Below, in pieces: positions 29,559 through 38,270 of a stretch of 47,774 bases of DNA (positions are counted from its first letter, which is position 1; the number at the start of each line of letters is the position of its first letter). The notes beneath the pieces were generated by a model. That model was not told the DNA's origin and ran no database searches. It saw only the letters and a program-made list of their open reading frames with translations. This stretch comes from Mangrovicoccus sp. HB161399. Its GTDB lineage: Bacteria > Pseudomonadota > Alphaproteobacteria > Rhodobacterales > Rhodobacteraceae. The DNA lies in contig NZ_JAATVU010000044.1 of NCBI RefSeq assembly GCF_013184745.1, positions 1 through 47,774 on the forward strand, read 5' to 3'. The translations under genes and the position numbers were made by a program.

Positions 29559-30458
29559 ATGCGCGTCATCTTCATGGGAACACCGGATTTCTCGGTTCCG
29601 GCGCTCGACGCGCTGGTCGCCGCGGGCCACGAGATCGCCTGCGTCTACACCCAGCCGCCCCGCCCCGCCGGGCGCGGCAAGAAGGACCGCCCGACCCCGG
29701 TCCATGCCCGCGCCGAGGCGCTCGGCCTTCCGGTGCGCCACCCCGCCAGGCTGAAGGCGCCGGAAGACCAGGCGGCCTTCGCCGCGCTGAAGGCCGATGT
29801 CGCCGTCGTGGTGGCCTACGGGCTGATCCTGCCGCAGCCGGTGCTCGACGCGCCGGAACATGGCTGCCTCAACATCCATGCCTCGCTGCTGCCGCGCTGG
29901 CGCGGCGCTGCTCCCATCCACCGCGCCATCATGGCCGGCGATGCCGAGAGCGGCATCTGCATCATGCAGATGGAAGCCGGGCTCGACACCGGTCCCGTCC
30001 TGCTGCGCGAGGCGACGCCGATCGGGGCGGAGGAGACCACGGACCAGCTGCATGACCGGCTGTCGGCCATGGGCGCGCGGCTCATCGCCGAGGCGCTTGA
30101 CCGGCTCGGCAGCCTGGTGCCGCAGCCGCAGCCCGAAGACGGCGTCACCTATGCCTCGAAGATCGACAAGGCCGAGGCGCGGATCGACTGGGCACGTCCG
30201 GCGGAAGAGGTCGACCGGCTGATCCGCGGGCTCTCGCCCTTCCCCGGCGCCTGGTGCGAGGCGGCGGGAGAGCGCATCAAGCTTCTGGCCTCGCGCACCG
30301 TGCCCGGGTCGGGCGCCCCGGGCGAGGTGCTCGGCGGGCTGCGCATCGCCTGCGGCCGCGGCGCGGTTGAGATCGCCCTGGCGCAGAGGCCGGGCAAGCG
30401 GCCCATGGAGGCCGAGGAACTGCTGCGCGGCTGGCAGCTGCCGGCCGTGCTGGACTGA
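29559..30458 (+). CDS. fmt: Methionyl-tRNA formyltransferase
   Basis: A 299-residue enzyme that formylates initiator Met-tRNA using 10-formyltetrahydrofolate. The N-terminal start [16 protein letters not shown], the catalytic region [20 protein letters not shown] (with Asn and His), and the C-terminal OB-like domain containing INW-type [14 protein letters not shown] and SPFPGAW are present. Start chosen by an AGGAGG site 7 bp upstream. The usual def partner is 5' of it beyond a repeat-bearing spacer. Confidence 0.95.
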   Translation: MRVIFMGTPDFSVPALDALVAAGHEIACVYTQPPRPAGRGKKDRPTPVHARAEALGLPVRHPARLKAPEDQAAFAALKADVAVVVAYGLILPQPVLDAPEHGCLNIHASLLPRWRGAAPIHRAIMAGDAESGICIMQMEAGLDTGPVLLREATPIGAEETTDQLHDRLSAMGARLIAEALDRLGSLVPQPQPEDGVTYASKIDKAEARIDWARPAEEVDRLIRGLSPFPGAWCEAAGERIKLLASRTVPGSGAPGEVLGGLRIACGRGAVEIALAQRPGKRPMEAEELLRGWQLPAVLD

Positions 30459-30556
30459 TGCATGACCTGGACGCATGGCCGCCATGCACACAGGTGAGAC
30501 GGGTTTTCACATGTGAGTGACCGGTCTAGGCATGAGGGGTCCCAAGCGAGTCTCCC

Positions 30557-31465
30557 ATGTCCCCCATCACCGGCATCCTGCTGAAAATCGCCTCCGTCTT
30601 CCTGATGACGGCGATGTCCGCGCTCATCAAATACGCCTCCGCCACCGTCCCGCCGGGAGAGACCGTGTTCTTCCGCTCGCTCTTCGCCTTCCCGCCGCTG
30701 CTGGCCTGGCTGGCCATGCGCGGCGAACTGGGCGTGGGGCTGCGCACCGAGCGGCCCTTCGGCCATCTCTGGCGCGGGCTGGTCGGCGGCATGGCGATGG
30801 GACTGATGTTCCTCGGACTCACCTTCCTGCCGCTGCCCGAGGTCACCGCGATCTTCTATGCCACGCCGATCTTCGTGACGATCTTCGCGGCGATGTTCCT
30901 GGGCGAGCCCGTTCGGATCTTCCGCGTGGTGACGATCCTGGTCGGGCTGGCCGGAGTGCTGGTGGTGATGCAGCCGCGGCTGACCGCGCTGGACGGCGGC
31001 GGCGACATCGCGATGGCGCTCGGCGCGCTCTCGGTCTTCACCGCTACCGTCTTCGCCGCGATGGCGCAGATCACCGTGCGGCACCTGACGAAGACCGAGC
31101 ACATTGCCGCCATCGTCTTCTACTTCACCGCCACGACCACGGTCCTGTCGCTGCTGACCCTGCCCTTCGGCTGGGTGCTGCCGCAGGCACCGGTGCTCTG
31201 GGCGCTGATCGGCGCGGGACTTCTCGGCGGAGCCGGGCAGATCCTGCTGACTGCCAGCTACCGCCATGCCGATGCCGCGGTGATCGCGAGCTTCGAGTTC
31301 ATCTCGATCGTTCTGGCCATCATCGTCGGCTACATGGTCTTCGCCGAGGTGCCCACCTGGCAGATGATCACCGGCGCGACGCTGGTCGTGCTGTCCGGTC
31401 TCGCCCTGGCCTGGCGGGAGCACCGGCTGAAGATAGCCCAGGCGAAGGTGAAGCTGGTCCGCTAG
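30557..31465 (+). CDS. DMT-superfamily (EamA) transporter
   Basis: A 302-residue inner-membrane protein with two EamA repeats and about ten helices, the first MSPITGILLKIASVFLMTAM and the last around GATLVVLSGLALAW. The repeat signature PLPEVTAIFYATPIFVTIFA and its second-half mate ADAAVIASFEFISIVLAIIVGY are typical. Members export amino acids, nucleobases or other metabolites; the substrate cannot be read from sequence. It follows fmt by 98 bp and may be independently transcribed. Confidence 0.85.
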   Translation: MSPITGILLKIASVFLMTAMSALIKYASATVPPGETVFFRSLFAFPPLLAWLAMRGELGVGLRTERPFGHLWRGLVGGMAMGLMFLGLTFLPLPEVTAIFYATPIFVTIFAAMFLGEPVRIFRVVTILVGLAGVLVVMQPRLTALDGGGDIAMALGALSVFTATVFAAMAQITVRHLTKTEHIAAIVFYFTATTTVLSLLTLPFGWVLPQAPVLWALIGAGLLGGAGQILLTASYRHADAAVIASFEFISIVLAIIVGYMVFAEVPTWQMITGATLVVLSGLALAWREHRLKIAQAKVKLVR

Positions 31466-32353
31466 GATCTGCGGACGCTTGGCGTTCCCGGGGCCGCCGA
31501 AGGATCGTTCATCCTCCCCATGACAGGGAGCTTCTCCATGCGTGCCCTGGAGCTGCCGATCTTGCCGGATGGACAGCGGGAGCGGTTGGCATCGCATGCC
31601 ATCGGCGCTGCCTGCGGCTTGGCCTGCGCGGCAAGTGGATGGCCGCCGAAGCGGTTCTTCGGATCCTTGGTACGGGAACCTGGCGCGATCTTCCGGCATG
31701 CATCCAGCTGTCGGACTCCGGCGCTCCGCAGGCTCGCCCGCTGCACCTGCCAGGGGGTCTGGCCGCGCATTGTCGCGGCAATGCCGGCCGATCCCGGTTC
31801 CGAACTCCCCAATCACCGACGGAAAATTCGTCCGCACCCGCCAGCAAGCTTCCTGTGCAAGAATAGCGCCGAAGATCGGCCCAGCGGCGGGCGGCGCACG
31901 TCACGGCACATGGTTGTCCGCGGGCGCGGCTCCCCGGCGCGCGTTGCGATGACCGCCGAACAGGAGCGGGACTCTCCTCAGGCGAGGGAGCGGATGGCCG
32001 GACCGCCCGCCGCGGCAGCCATGGCCGACGCCGCATAAGACCGCGACACGCTGCGGCCGCCCCGAACAATCCATGGCGGAGCCCCAATCATCCGCTGGAC
32101 CGGCAGGTCTGCGCGCAGTGGCCCTCTGAGCCATTTCGGTTCCGCCCCGCAGGATCCCGCTGCGAGAAAGCCGCAGGATCCTGCCTCGCGGCCGCAGCAA
32201 TCGCCGCCGTCTTCTTGTGGAGGAGGCAAGTGTCCACAGGCCTGAGGCGGCCCGCAGCTGCGCGGTTCCCGGAGCAGGGAGCGCTGCGACCTGCCCGCGC
32301 TCTTTCCCGCCTGCCTTGCCCGGGCGGATCCCTTCGGCCGGACGGCGGCCAGG

Positions 32354-32429
32354 CACTCCCGCCCGCATCGATTCCCTGCTGCGCAGGGCCTCTCTTCCCG
32401 TTGGGCCGGGCCGCGCTGGCGCGCGGCGG
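32354..32429 (+). repeat. Palindromic intergenic repeat, copy C1
   Basis: Collinear with copy A: CTCCCGCCCG(C/T), then CTGCGC(A)GGGCC, CTCTTCCCGTTGGGCCGGGC and CGCGCTGGCGCGCGGCGG. It is continued by TTCCGCGAGACCGG, whose near-inverse lies in copy C2. Confidence 0.7.
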
Positions 32430-32461
32430 TTCCGCGAGACCGGCTGCCGCTGCGCCCCGTT

Positions 32462-32545
32462 CCGCCGCGCAGCGGCGGCCACGCCCAACGGGAGGCCTCG
32501 CGGAACCGCCGTGCGCCAGCGCGGCAACGACGGGCGGGAGCACCC
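32462..32545 (-). repeat. Palindromic intergenic repeat, copy C2
   Basis: Read on the minus strand: GGGTGCTCCCGCCCGTCGTT, GCGCTGGCGCACGGCGG, TTCCGCGAGGCCTCCCGTTG and so on. It faces copy C1, so 32354-32545 could form a large cruciform or long RNA hairpin. Confidence 0.7.
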
Positions 32546-32564
32546 GTCCTTCCCGCAAACGGAA

Positions 32565-32592
32565 AAGCCCCGGCGCTTCCGCGCCGGGGCTT
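32565..32592 (-). terminator. rplT terminator
   Basis: A perfect 12-bp stem AAGCCCCGGCGC/GCGCCGGGGCTT with a 4-nt loop; on the minus strand it is followed by TTTTCCG. It lies 25 bp after the rplT stop, a standard intrinsic terminator. Confidence 0.85.
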
Positions 32593-32616
32593 CGCAATCC
32601 AGGGTCTCGCCGCCTG

Positions 32617-32979
32617 TCAGGCGAGAGCGGCCTTTGCCTTGGTCACGATGGCGCCGAAGGCTGCCGGCTCGTGAACGGCCAGATCGGCCAGAACCTTGCG
32701 GTCCACTTCGATCCCGGCCTTGTTCAGGCCGTCGATGAAGCGGGAATAGGTCAGGGTTGCATCCTCGGCGCGCACGGCGGCGTTGATGCGCTGGATCCAC
32801 AGCGCGCGGAAGTTCCGCTTGCGCGCCTTGCGGTCGCGGGTTGCGTACTGGTTCGCCTTGTCGACGGCCTGGGTGGCGGTCTTGAAGGCGGTGCTGCGGC
32901 GGCCATAATAGCCTTTTGCAGCGTCCAGAATCTTCTTGTGGCGACGGTGGGTGACGACTCCGCCTTTGACTCGGGGCAT
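32617..32979 (-). CDS. rplT: 50S ribosomal protein L20
   Basis: A 120-residue, highly basic 23S rRNA-binding protein needed early in large-subunit assembly. The start [20 protein letters not shown] and [14 protein letters not shown] are family-typical. It lies 12 bp after rpmI and ends at a strong terminator. infC, often upstream of rpmI in other bacteria, is absent here, so L20 autoregulation through the infC leader cannot apply in the usual form. Confidence 0.97.
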   Translation of the reverse strand: MPRVKGGVVTHRRHKKILDAAKGYYGRRSTAFKTATQAVDKANQYATRDRKARKRNFRALWIQRINAAVRAEDATLTYSRFIDGLNKAGIEVDRKVLADLAVHEPAAFGAIVTKAKAALA

Positions 32980-32991
32980 GTGTCTAACTCC

Positions 32992-33192
32992 TTAGCGGGC
33001 GTACGGCATGTAGGTCTTGACGATCTTCTCGTCCGGCTTGCTCAGGACCGTGGTGCCCCGTGCGTTCCGGATGAACTTGGTCGTCCGCTTGATCATCCCG
33101 TGGCGCTTGCCCGCCTGGGCGACCTTGATGCGCCCGGTGGCCGTCACCTTGAAGCGCTTTTTGGCGCCCGATTTGGTCTTCATCTTCGGCAT
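32992..33192 (-). CDS. rpmI: 50S ribosomal protein L35
   Basis: A 66-residue basic ribosomal protein starting [20 protein letters not shown] and ending KTYMPYAR. The start is set by family length and an AGGAGCG site 7 bp upstream; a longer in-frame start exists but is not conserved. First gene of a two-gene rpmI-rplT operon. Confidence 0.97.
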   Translation of the reverse strand: MPKMKTKSGAKKRFKVTATGRIKVAQAGKRHGMIKRTTKFIRNARGTTVLSKPDEKIVKTYMPYAR

Positions 33193-33265
33193 TTTCTCGC
33201 TCCTGTCTGGAGGTGATCGCCCGACTCGGCATGCCAGTTCACCGGACGGACGGGTAGAGCCGCGG

Positions 33266-33294
33266 TCTCTACTGTCCCGGCGGGGGATTGGCAA
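33266..33294 (-). promoter_or_regulatory. Probable rpmI-rplT promoter
   Basis: TTGCCA (33289-33294), 17 bp, TAGAGA (33266-33271) on the minus strand. The same TAGAGA -10 and 17-bp spacing is found before the tRNA-Lys gene at 41266-41294. It leaves a leader of about 65 nt before rpmI. Confidence 0.55.
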
Positions 33295-33443
33295 GCGCTA
33301 TCTGCACCTGTCCTGCACCCTTCCGCCGGAGGCCGCGCTCCCGCCGCATCGCATGCCGCCGCACGGACCGCAAGCCCCTCGCGTCCCTGTCGGAACAGTC
33401 GCGCCGCCGGCCCGTTGTCTCCCCAACCCGGAAGGAGACCAAC

Positions 33444-34211
33444 ATGCCCCGCGACAGCTATGACGCGACCGGCAAGGCCGTGCTATGGCGCATGGCGACG
33501 CCGGACCACCTCTGCCCCTTCGGCCTGAAATCGAAGGCCCTGCTGGAACGCCACGGATACGAGGTCGAGGACCATCTGCTGGCCAGCCGCGAGGAGGTCG
33601 AGCGGTTCAAGCGCGACCACGCGGTCAAGACGACGCCGATCACCTGGATCGGCAGCGAGATGATCGGCGGCCATGACGACCTGCGCGCCCATTTCGGCGA
33701 TCCCCTGCCCGATCCCGATGCAGCCAGCTACCGGCCGGTGCTGGCGATCTTCGCCGTGGCGGCGCTGGCCGCGCTGGCGCTCAGCATCGGGGTCTTCGGC
33801 ACGCCGCTGACGCTGCGCGCCGCCGAATGGTTCGTGGCCTTCTCCATGGCCATGCTCGCCTTGCAGAAGCTGCAGGACGTGGAGAGCTTCTCGACCATGT
33901 TCCTGGGCTACGACCTGCTGGCGCGCCGCAAGGTCGGCTACGCCTATCTCTACCCCTATCTGGAGGCAGGAGCCGCAGTGCTGATGATCGGCGGCGTGCT
34001 CACCTGGCTCTCGGCGCCCGTGGCGCTGGCGATCGGCAGCATCGGCGCGCTCTCGGTCGCCAAGGCCGTCTGGATCGACAAGCGGGAGCTGAAATGCGCC
34101 TGCGCGGGCGGGAACTCGAACGTGCCGCTGGGCTTCGTCTCGCTCAGCGAGAACCTCGCCATGATGGCGATGGGCCTGTGGATGCCGCTGCGCGCACTCG
34201 GCATGGTCTGA
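33444..34211 (+). CDS. Glutaredoxin-like domain fused to a MauE/DoxX-like membrane domain
   Basis: A 255-residue protein. Residues 1-85 are glutaredoxin-like: CPFG (24-27) in place of CPYC, TTPITWIG (63-70) as the cis-Pro loop, and GGHDDL (75-80). This is a monothiol-type CxxG centre. From about residue 93 come four hydrophobic segments similar to MauE/DoxX redox-associated membrane proteins, with KLQDVESFSTMFLGYDLLA between. A CAC motif lies near the end (ELKCACAGGNSN), perhaps a thiol relay or metal site. The start has GGAAGGAGACC. Likely membrane thiol chemistry; partner unknown. Confidence 0.8.
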   Translation: MPRDSYDATGKAVLWRMATPDHLCPFGLKSKALLERHGYEVEDHLLASREEVERFKRDHAVKTTPITWIGSEMIGGHDDLRAHFGDPLPDPDAASYRPVLAIFAVAALAALALSIGVFGTPLTLRAAEWFVAFSMAMLALQKLQDVESFSTMFLGYDLLARRKVGYAYLYPYLEAGAAVLMIGGVLTWLSAPVALAIGSIGALSVAKAVWIDKRELKCACAGGNSNVPLGFVSLSENLAMMAMGLWMPLRALGMV

Positions 34212-34216
34212 AGCGG

Positions 34217-34239
34217 CGGGCGGGGACGTGCCCCGCCCG
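34217..34239. terminator. Shared hairpin between convergent genes
   Basis: CGGGCGGGG/CCCCGCCCG stem with an ACGTG loop between the glutaredoxin fusion (+) and the DUF1269 gene (-). No clear T-run; probable bidirectional terminator. Confidence 0.5.
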
Positions 34240-34246
34240 GCCCGGC

Positions 34247-34783
34247 TCAGACCGGCGCGACAGGCGCCGCAGGCGTCTCCGCCGCGGACAGGTCGTTGTC
34301 CTCGATCAGCGCCCGCAGGCTGGCCTCGTCGGTCTTGGTCAGGGAGGTCTGGATCACCTTGCCCTTTGCGCGGAAGCCCTCGAGCCGTTCCAGCACCTTG
34401 TCGCCGGTGGCGCGGCGCACCAGCACGAAGACCAGCGACCCGCCGGGCTGCAGGCTGCCGCCCATCTCCTTCATGAACTTGTCGTTCACGCCGAGATCCG
34501 TCAGTGCGCCCGACAGCGCCCCGGCCCCCGCCCCGGCGGCCACCCCGAGCAGCGGATTGAGGAAGACCACGCCGATCAGCAGCCCCCAGAAGGCGCCGCC
34601 CACCGCGCCCGCGGCGGTCAGGTTCACTTCCTGGTGCAGCTTCACGTCGCCGGCGGCGTCGCGGGTGACCACGACCGCATCCTCGATTTCCAGGAGATAC
34701 TCCTTCTGGAGCTTGATGAGTTCGGCGCGCAGCTCGAACCCCGTTGCCTCGTCGTCGAAACCCAGGACGATCAGATCGGACAT
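34247..34783 (-). CDS. DUF1269-family membrane protein
   Basis: A 178-residue protein opening MSDLIVLGFDDEATGFELRA, with VVVTRDAAGDVKLHQEVNLT and then a glycine/alanine-rich hydrophobic hairpin (AAGAVGGAFWGLLIGVVFL and GVAAGAGAGALSGAL) and LVRRATGDKVLERL. This is the DUF1269 pattern; members are linked to envelope or stress functions, without a defined activity that I know of. The tail is Ala/Pro-rich. Preceded by a GAGGAGGGG ribosome-binding site. It lies downstream of pyk in the same direction. Confidence 0.85.
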   Translation of the reverse strand: MSDLIVLGFDDEATGFELRAELIKLQKEYLLEIEDAVVVTRDAAGDVKLHQEVNLTAAGAVGGAFWGLLIGVVFLNPLLGVAAGAGAGALSGALTDLGVNDKFMKEMGGSLQPGGSLVFVLVRRATGDKVLERLEGFRAKGKVIQTSLTKTDEASLRALIEDNDLSAAETPAAPVAPV

Positions 34784-34804
34784 GGAAACCCCTCCTCAAG
34801 AATG

Positions 34805-34829
34805 AACGCCGCCCCGGAAGGAGCGGCGT
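34805..34829 (-). terminator. Possible pyk terminator
   Basis: ACGCCGC/GCGGCGT stem with a 10-nt loop, then TTCATTCTT on the minus strand, between pyk and DUF1269. Weak T-run, so readthrough is likely. Confidence 0.35.
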
Positions 34830-34875
34830 GCACAAGAGGTCGGCATCCGGGGACGCGAGGTCAAGCCCCCGCGGA

Positions 34876-36321
34876 TCAACCCGGCTCGATCGAGAAGATC
34901 AGCCGCTCCTCGCAGGGGGCGACGCGCAGGATGTTCGTGGTGCCCGACTGGTTGAACGGCACGCCCGCGGTGACGATGATGCTGTCCTTCGAGTCGGCGA
35001 TGCCCAGCTGCCGCGCAGCGCGGGCCGCGTTGACCACCGCCATCTTGAAGCGGTCGACCTCGCCGGTGGTGGCGCAGGTCACGCCCCAGTAGAGGCAGAG
35101 CCGGCGCGCGGTGGAGATCAGCGGCGTCAGCGCCACGACCGGCACACGGGGCCGCTCGCGCGAGACCAGCGCCGCGGTGGTGCCCGAATGGGTGAAGCAG
35201 CAGATCGCCTTCACGTCGGCGGTCTCGGCCAGGTTGCGCGCCGCCAGGACGATGCCGTCGGCAACGGTGCGCCGTTCGATATGGCGCGAGGCATCGAGGA
35301 TCTGGTGGTAGTTCGTGTCGCTTTCCACCGAGATCGCCACGTTGTTCATCGTGGTGACGGCCTCGACCGGATACTTGCCGGCCGCGGATTCCGCCGAGAG
35401 CATCACCGCATCGGCGCCCTCGTAGATCGCGGTCGCCACGTCCGAGACCTCGGCGCGGGTCGGCATCGGGCTCTCGATCATCGATTCGAGCATCTGAGTC
35501 GCCACGATCACCGGCTTGGCGGCAGCCCGGCAGGCGCGGATCAGGCGCTTCTGGACGGGGGGCACCGAATGCACCGGCAGTTCGACGCCAAGGTCGCCGC
35601 GGGCGACCATGATGCCGTCGGAGGCCGCGAGGATGTCGTCGAAGCTCTTCAGCGCGGCCGGCTTCTCGATCTTGGCGATGATCGCGGCGCGGCCGCGGGC
35701 CAGAAGGCGGGCTTCGGCCACGTCCTCGGCGCGCTGCACGAAGCTCAGCGCCAGCCAGTCCACGCCCAGATCGCAGACGAAGGCCAGATCCTTGCGGTCC
35801 TTCTCGGACAGCGCGGCGAGCGGCAGAACCACGTCGGGCACATTGACGCCCTTGCGGTTGGAGATCTCGCCGCCGATGACCACGGTGCAATCCGCGAAAT
35901 CGGGGCCGCATTTCTCGACCTTCAGGCGGATCTTGCCGTCATTGACCAGGAGCATCGAGCCCGGCTTCAGCGCGGCGAAGATTTCCGGATGCGGCAGGCG
36001 CACGCGGCTGGCATCGCCGTCGGCCTCGTCGAGATCGAGGCGGAAGGACGCGCCCTCCTCCAGCATCTCGGAGTTCCCGGCGAAGGTTCCGACGCGCAGC
36101 TTCGGCCCCTGCAGGTCGGCGAGAATGGTTATGGGCGAGTTCAGGTCGGCCTCGACCTGGCGGATGATCCGGTGGCGTTCGGCGATCTCATCATGGCTTC
36201 CATGGCTCATGTTGAGGCGGAACACGTCGGCCCCCGCCTCGTGGAGCGCCCGGATCCGCTCGTAAGTGGAGGACGAGGGGCCGAGCGTGGCCACGATCTT
36301 TGTGTTGCGTTGGCGTTTCAC
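34876..36321 (-). CDS. pyk: Pyruvate kinase
   Basis: A 481-residue glycolytic enzyme that converts phosphoenolpyruvate and ADP to pyruvate and ATP. It begins at a GTG with a GGGAGG site (KRQRNTKIVATLGPSS), as the in-frame upstream ATGs would add unrelated sequence. Present are FRLNMSHGSHDE, ADLQGPKLRVG, the catalytic IIAKIEKPAAL, MVARGDLGVELP, and PVIVATQMLESMI with TRAEVSDVA. The C-terminal regulatory domain carries THSGTTAALVS. Divergent from the formylglutamate amidohydrolase gene. Confidence 0.96.
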   Translation of the reverse strand: MKRQRNTKIVATLGPSSSTYERIRALHEAGADVFRLNMSHGSHDEIAERHRIIRQVEADLNSPITILADLQGPKLRVGTFAGNSEMLEEGASFRLDLDEADGDASRVRLPHPEIFAALKPGSMLLVNDGKIRLKVEKCGPDFADCTVVIGGEISNRKGVNVPDVVLPLAALSEKDRKDLAFVCDLGVDWLALSFVQRAEDVAEARLLARGRAAIIAKIEKPAALKSFDDILAASDGIMVARGDLGVELPVHSVPPVQKRLIRACRAAAKPVIVATQMLESMIESPMPTRAEVSDVATAIYEGADAVMLSAESAAGKYPVEAVTTMNNVAISVESDTNYHQILDASRHIERRTVADGIVLAARNLAETADVKAICCFTHSGTTAALVSRERPRVPVVALTPLISTARRLCLYWGVTCATTGEVDRFKMAVVNAARAARQLGIADSKDSIIVTAGVPFNQSGTTNILRVAPCEERLIFSIEPG

Positions 36322-36412
36322 TTGCAGCCTCCCTTTCGCTACACGGACGCTAATGAAGCAAAACGATGTTAGCGGCAACAGTCCAGTAGCGCGCAGGCGG
36401 GAGAGTATGGAA

Positions 36413-37201
36413 ATGGCCAGGGCTTTCGAAGTGACCGGAGCGGAGCGCAGCGGGACCTGGGTGGTCAGCTGCGACCATGCGACGAATATCGTCCCCGCCT
36501 CGGTGAACGGCGGCGATCTGGGCCTGCCGCCGCGGGACATGGAGCGCCACATCGCCTATGACGTCGGCGCGCTCGGGGTGGCGCTGGCGCTCGGCGAGGC
36601 GCTGGAGGCGCCGGTCGCCGCCTCGCGATTCTCGCGGCTGGTGATCGACCCGAACCGCGGCGAGGACGACCCGACCCTGCTGATGCGGATCTATGACGGC
36701 TCGATCATCCCGGCGAACCGCCATGCCGATTCTTCCGAGACCGCCCGGCGGCTGGACGCCTTCTACCGGCCCTATCACGGCGCGCTGGCGGAGCTGATGA
36801 GCGCGCGGGCCGATCCGGTGCTGGTCTCGGTGCATTCCTTCACGCGGCAGCTGGCCGGGCGGCCGCCCCGCCCCTGGCAGGTCGGCATCCTGTCGGCGGC
36901 GGACCGGCGGCTGAGCGAAGCCTTCATCGCCGCGCTCTCGGCGCCCGATTTCGCGGACTGGGTGGAAGAGGTGTCCGGCGCGCCGCTGGAGATCGGCGAC
37001 AACCAGCCCTATTCCGGCCACCTGCCGGGCGACGCGGTCGACCGCCATGCGCTGCGCCAGGGGCACCTGAACACGCTGATCGAGATCCGCAACGACCTGA
37101 TCGCCACCCCCGCCCAGCAGGCCGCCTGGGGCGCGCGGCTGGCGCCGCTGCTGCGCCGCGCGCTGCACGATGCCCGCGAGGCGCGCGATCCGCTGAGTTG
37201 A
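36413..37201 (+). CDS. N-formylglutamate amidohydrolase
   Basis: A 262-residue hydrolase of the N-formylglutamate amidohydrolase family, which removes formyl from N-formyl-L-glutamate in histidine breakdown; some members act on other substrates. Family segments are VVSCDHATNIVPAS, HIAYDVGALGVALALGEAL, FSRLVIDPNR, VSVHSFTRQ and DNQPYSGHLPGDAVDRHA. I prefer the ATG at 36413 (GGGAGAG 8 bp upstream); ATGs at 36407 and 36353 are possible. No hut genes are nearby, so its physiological substrate is open. Confidence 0.85.
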   Translation: MARAFEVTGAERSGTWVVSCDHATNIVPASVNGGDLGLPPRDMERHIAYDVGALGVALALGEALEAPVAASRFSRLVIDPNRGEDDPTLLMRIYDGSIIPANRHADSSETARRLDAFYRPYHGALAELMSARADPVLVSVHSFTRQLAGRPPRPWQVGILSAADRRLSEAFIAALSAPDFADWVEEVSGAPLEIGDNQPYSGHLPGDAVDRHALRQGHLNTLIEIRNDLIATPAQQAAWGARLAPLLRRALHDAREARDPLS

Positions 37202-37270
37202 TCGCGGCGCCTCTGGACCCTGCCCGCAAGCCGCGCCAGACTGGGCCCGACCCTAAGAGGAGACTGGGAC

Positions 37271-37585
37271 ATGAGCCTGCCCGACATCGACCCGCAGACG
37301 CAGACCGAGCTCGAGGCCGCCGCCTTCCGCCGCCTGCGCGACCATCTGGCGGCGCGCACAGACGTGCAGAACATCGACATGATGACGCTGGCAGGCTTCT
37401 GCCGGAACTGCCTGAGCCAGTGGTACCAGGAGGCAGCCAACGCGCGCGGCATCGAGATGGACAAGGCGCAGGGCCGCGAGGCCTTCTACGGCATGCCCTA
37501 TTCCGAGTGGCGGGAGAAGCACCAGACCGAGGCGACGGCCGAGCAGAAGGCCGCCTACGAGGTCGCGCACAAGGCCCACGGCTGA
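37271..37585 (+). CDS. DUF1244-family protein
   Basis: A 104-residue small soluble protein. The pattern AAFRRLRDHLAARTDVQNID, MTLAGFCRNCLSQWY and REAFYGMPYSEWREKHQ is diagnostic of DUF1244, a conserved alphaproteobacterial/gammaproteobacterial family with a Cys-containing FCRNC motif. Activity unknown. It follows the amidohydrolase by 69 bp with an AGAGGAGA site and may be co-transcribed with it. Confidence 0.9.
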   Translation: MSLPDIDPQTQTELEAAAFRRLRDHLAARTDVQNIDMMTLAGFCRNCLSQWYQEAANARGIEMDKAQGREAFYGMPYSEWREKHQTEATAEQKAAYEVAHKAHG

Positions 37586-37600
37586 ACCGAGGGCAGCCGG

Positions 37601-37828
37601 TCAGGCGGCGTCGGCCTCGGGCTGGGCGCCGTCCTGCTCCTCGGTCTCGGCCTCTTCCTTGCGGCCGCGGCCCTTCAGCCCGGCCCAGAGGCCGACCAGG
37701 ATCGCCGCGCCGACCGCGGCACCGGCCACCCAGTGGTTGTGCCCCGCCAGATCGGCCAGATGCCCGGGATGGGCCAGAGCGGCGCCGGGCGCCAGGACGA
37801 AAGCGGCGCCAGTCAGGATGCGTGTCAT
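37601..37828 (-). CDS. Small exported/membrane protein (DUF6732-like)
   Basis: A 75-residue protein: signal-like N-terminus MTRILTGAAFVLAPGAALA, then HPGHLADLAGHNHW (His-rich), a membrane helix VAGAAVGAAILVGLWAGLKG and an acidic tail. I associate this pattern with a short Rhodobacterales family (DUF6732). The histidines could bind metal. It converges on the DUF1244 gene. Moderately sure it is real because of its clean signal, helix and family likeness. Confidence 0.65.
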   Translation of the reverse strand: MTRILTGAAFVLAPGAALAHPGHLADLAGHNHWVAGAAVGAAILVGLWAGLKGRGRKEEAETEEQDGAQPEADAA

Positions 37829-37910
37829 GGGGAGAACCTCACCTTGCTGCGCCGCGACACTAGGCCAGCGGCAAGGGGGCTTCAATCGCTTTCCCGGCCG
37901 CAGCCGCCGC

Positions 37911-38270
37911 TCAGGAGGTGCCGTAGTGATCCAGCACCGCGTCGAGATCCTCTGGCAGCGTGTCATGGCTCAGCATGGCACAGGCATTGCTGGCATGGCG
38001 GAAGATCGAGCCGTCGGAAAAGAAGCTCTGCCGGGTGACGAAGACCACCTTCATGTCCGGCCAGCGGTAGCCGGCAACATCGGCCACCGCGAAGGGGCTG
38101 CCCTCTTCGAGCAGGGCGTCGAGCACGAGAATCGAGAAGCTGCGGCGGTTCAACTCGTCCACTGCCTGCTCCTGGCTGTGGACCAGCGTGACCTCCTTGC
38201 CGGTGCGTTCCAGGTGGCGCCGCCATACCCGGCCCAGCTCGGTGTCGCTTTCCACGATGAGGACGTGCAT
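37911..38270 (-). CDS. Single-domain receiver-like protein, degenerate
   Basis: A 119-residue CheY-fold protein without an output domain. From MHVLIVESDTELG the usual acidic pair is reduced to E-S. The phospho-acceptor Asp is kept in SILVLDALLEEGSP, and the Thr in VVFVTRQ, but the conserved Lys-Pro near the end is replaced (MLSHDTLPEDL). It may be a stand-alone response regulator with altered phosphorylation. Start at 38270 follows the conserved beta strand; an ATG at 38297 is possible. No kinase is adjacent. Confidence 0.75.
   Translation of the reverse strand: MHVLIVESDTELGRVWRRHLERTGKEVTLVHSQEQAVDELNRRSFSILVLDALLEEGSPFAVADVAGYRWPDMKVVFVTRQSFFSDGSIFRHASNACAMLSHDTLPEDLDAVLDHYGTS

Larger units (their letters stand above)
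31466..32561. other. 1.1-kb gene-free stretch between the DMT gene and rplT
   Basis: Frames on both strands are patchy and unlike known proteins. A direct repeat of CGCAGGATCC is at about 32149 and 32173. Repeat copies C1 (32354-32429) and C2 (32462-32545) fill the right part. It may be the remains of a lost gene; I see no motif to name it. Confidence 0.45.

Noticed and set aside
31520-32038. 172-residue plus-strand frame after the DMT transporter gene
   Set aside because: No recognisable motif, no ribosome-binding site, irregular composition; the stretch looks non-coding.
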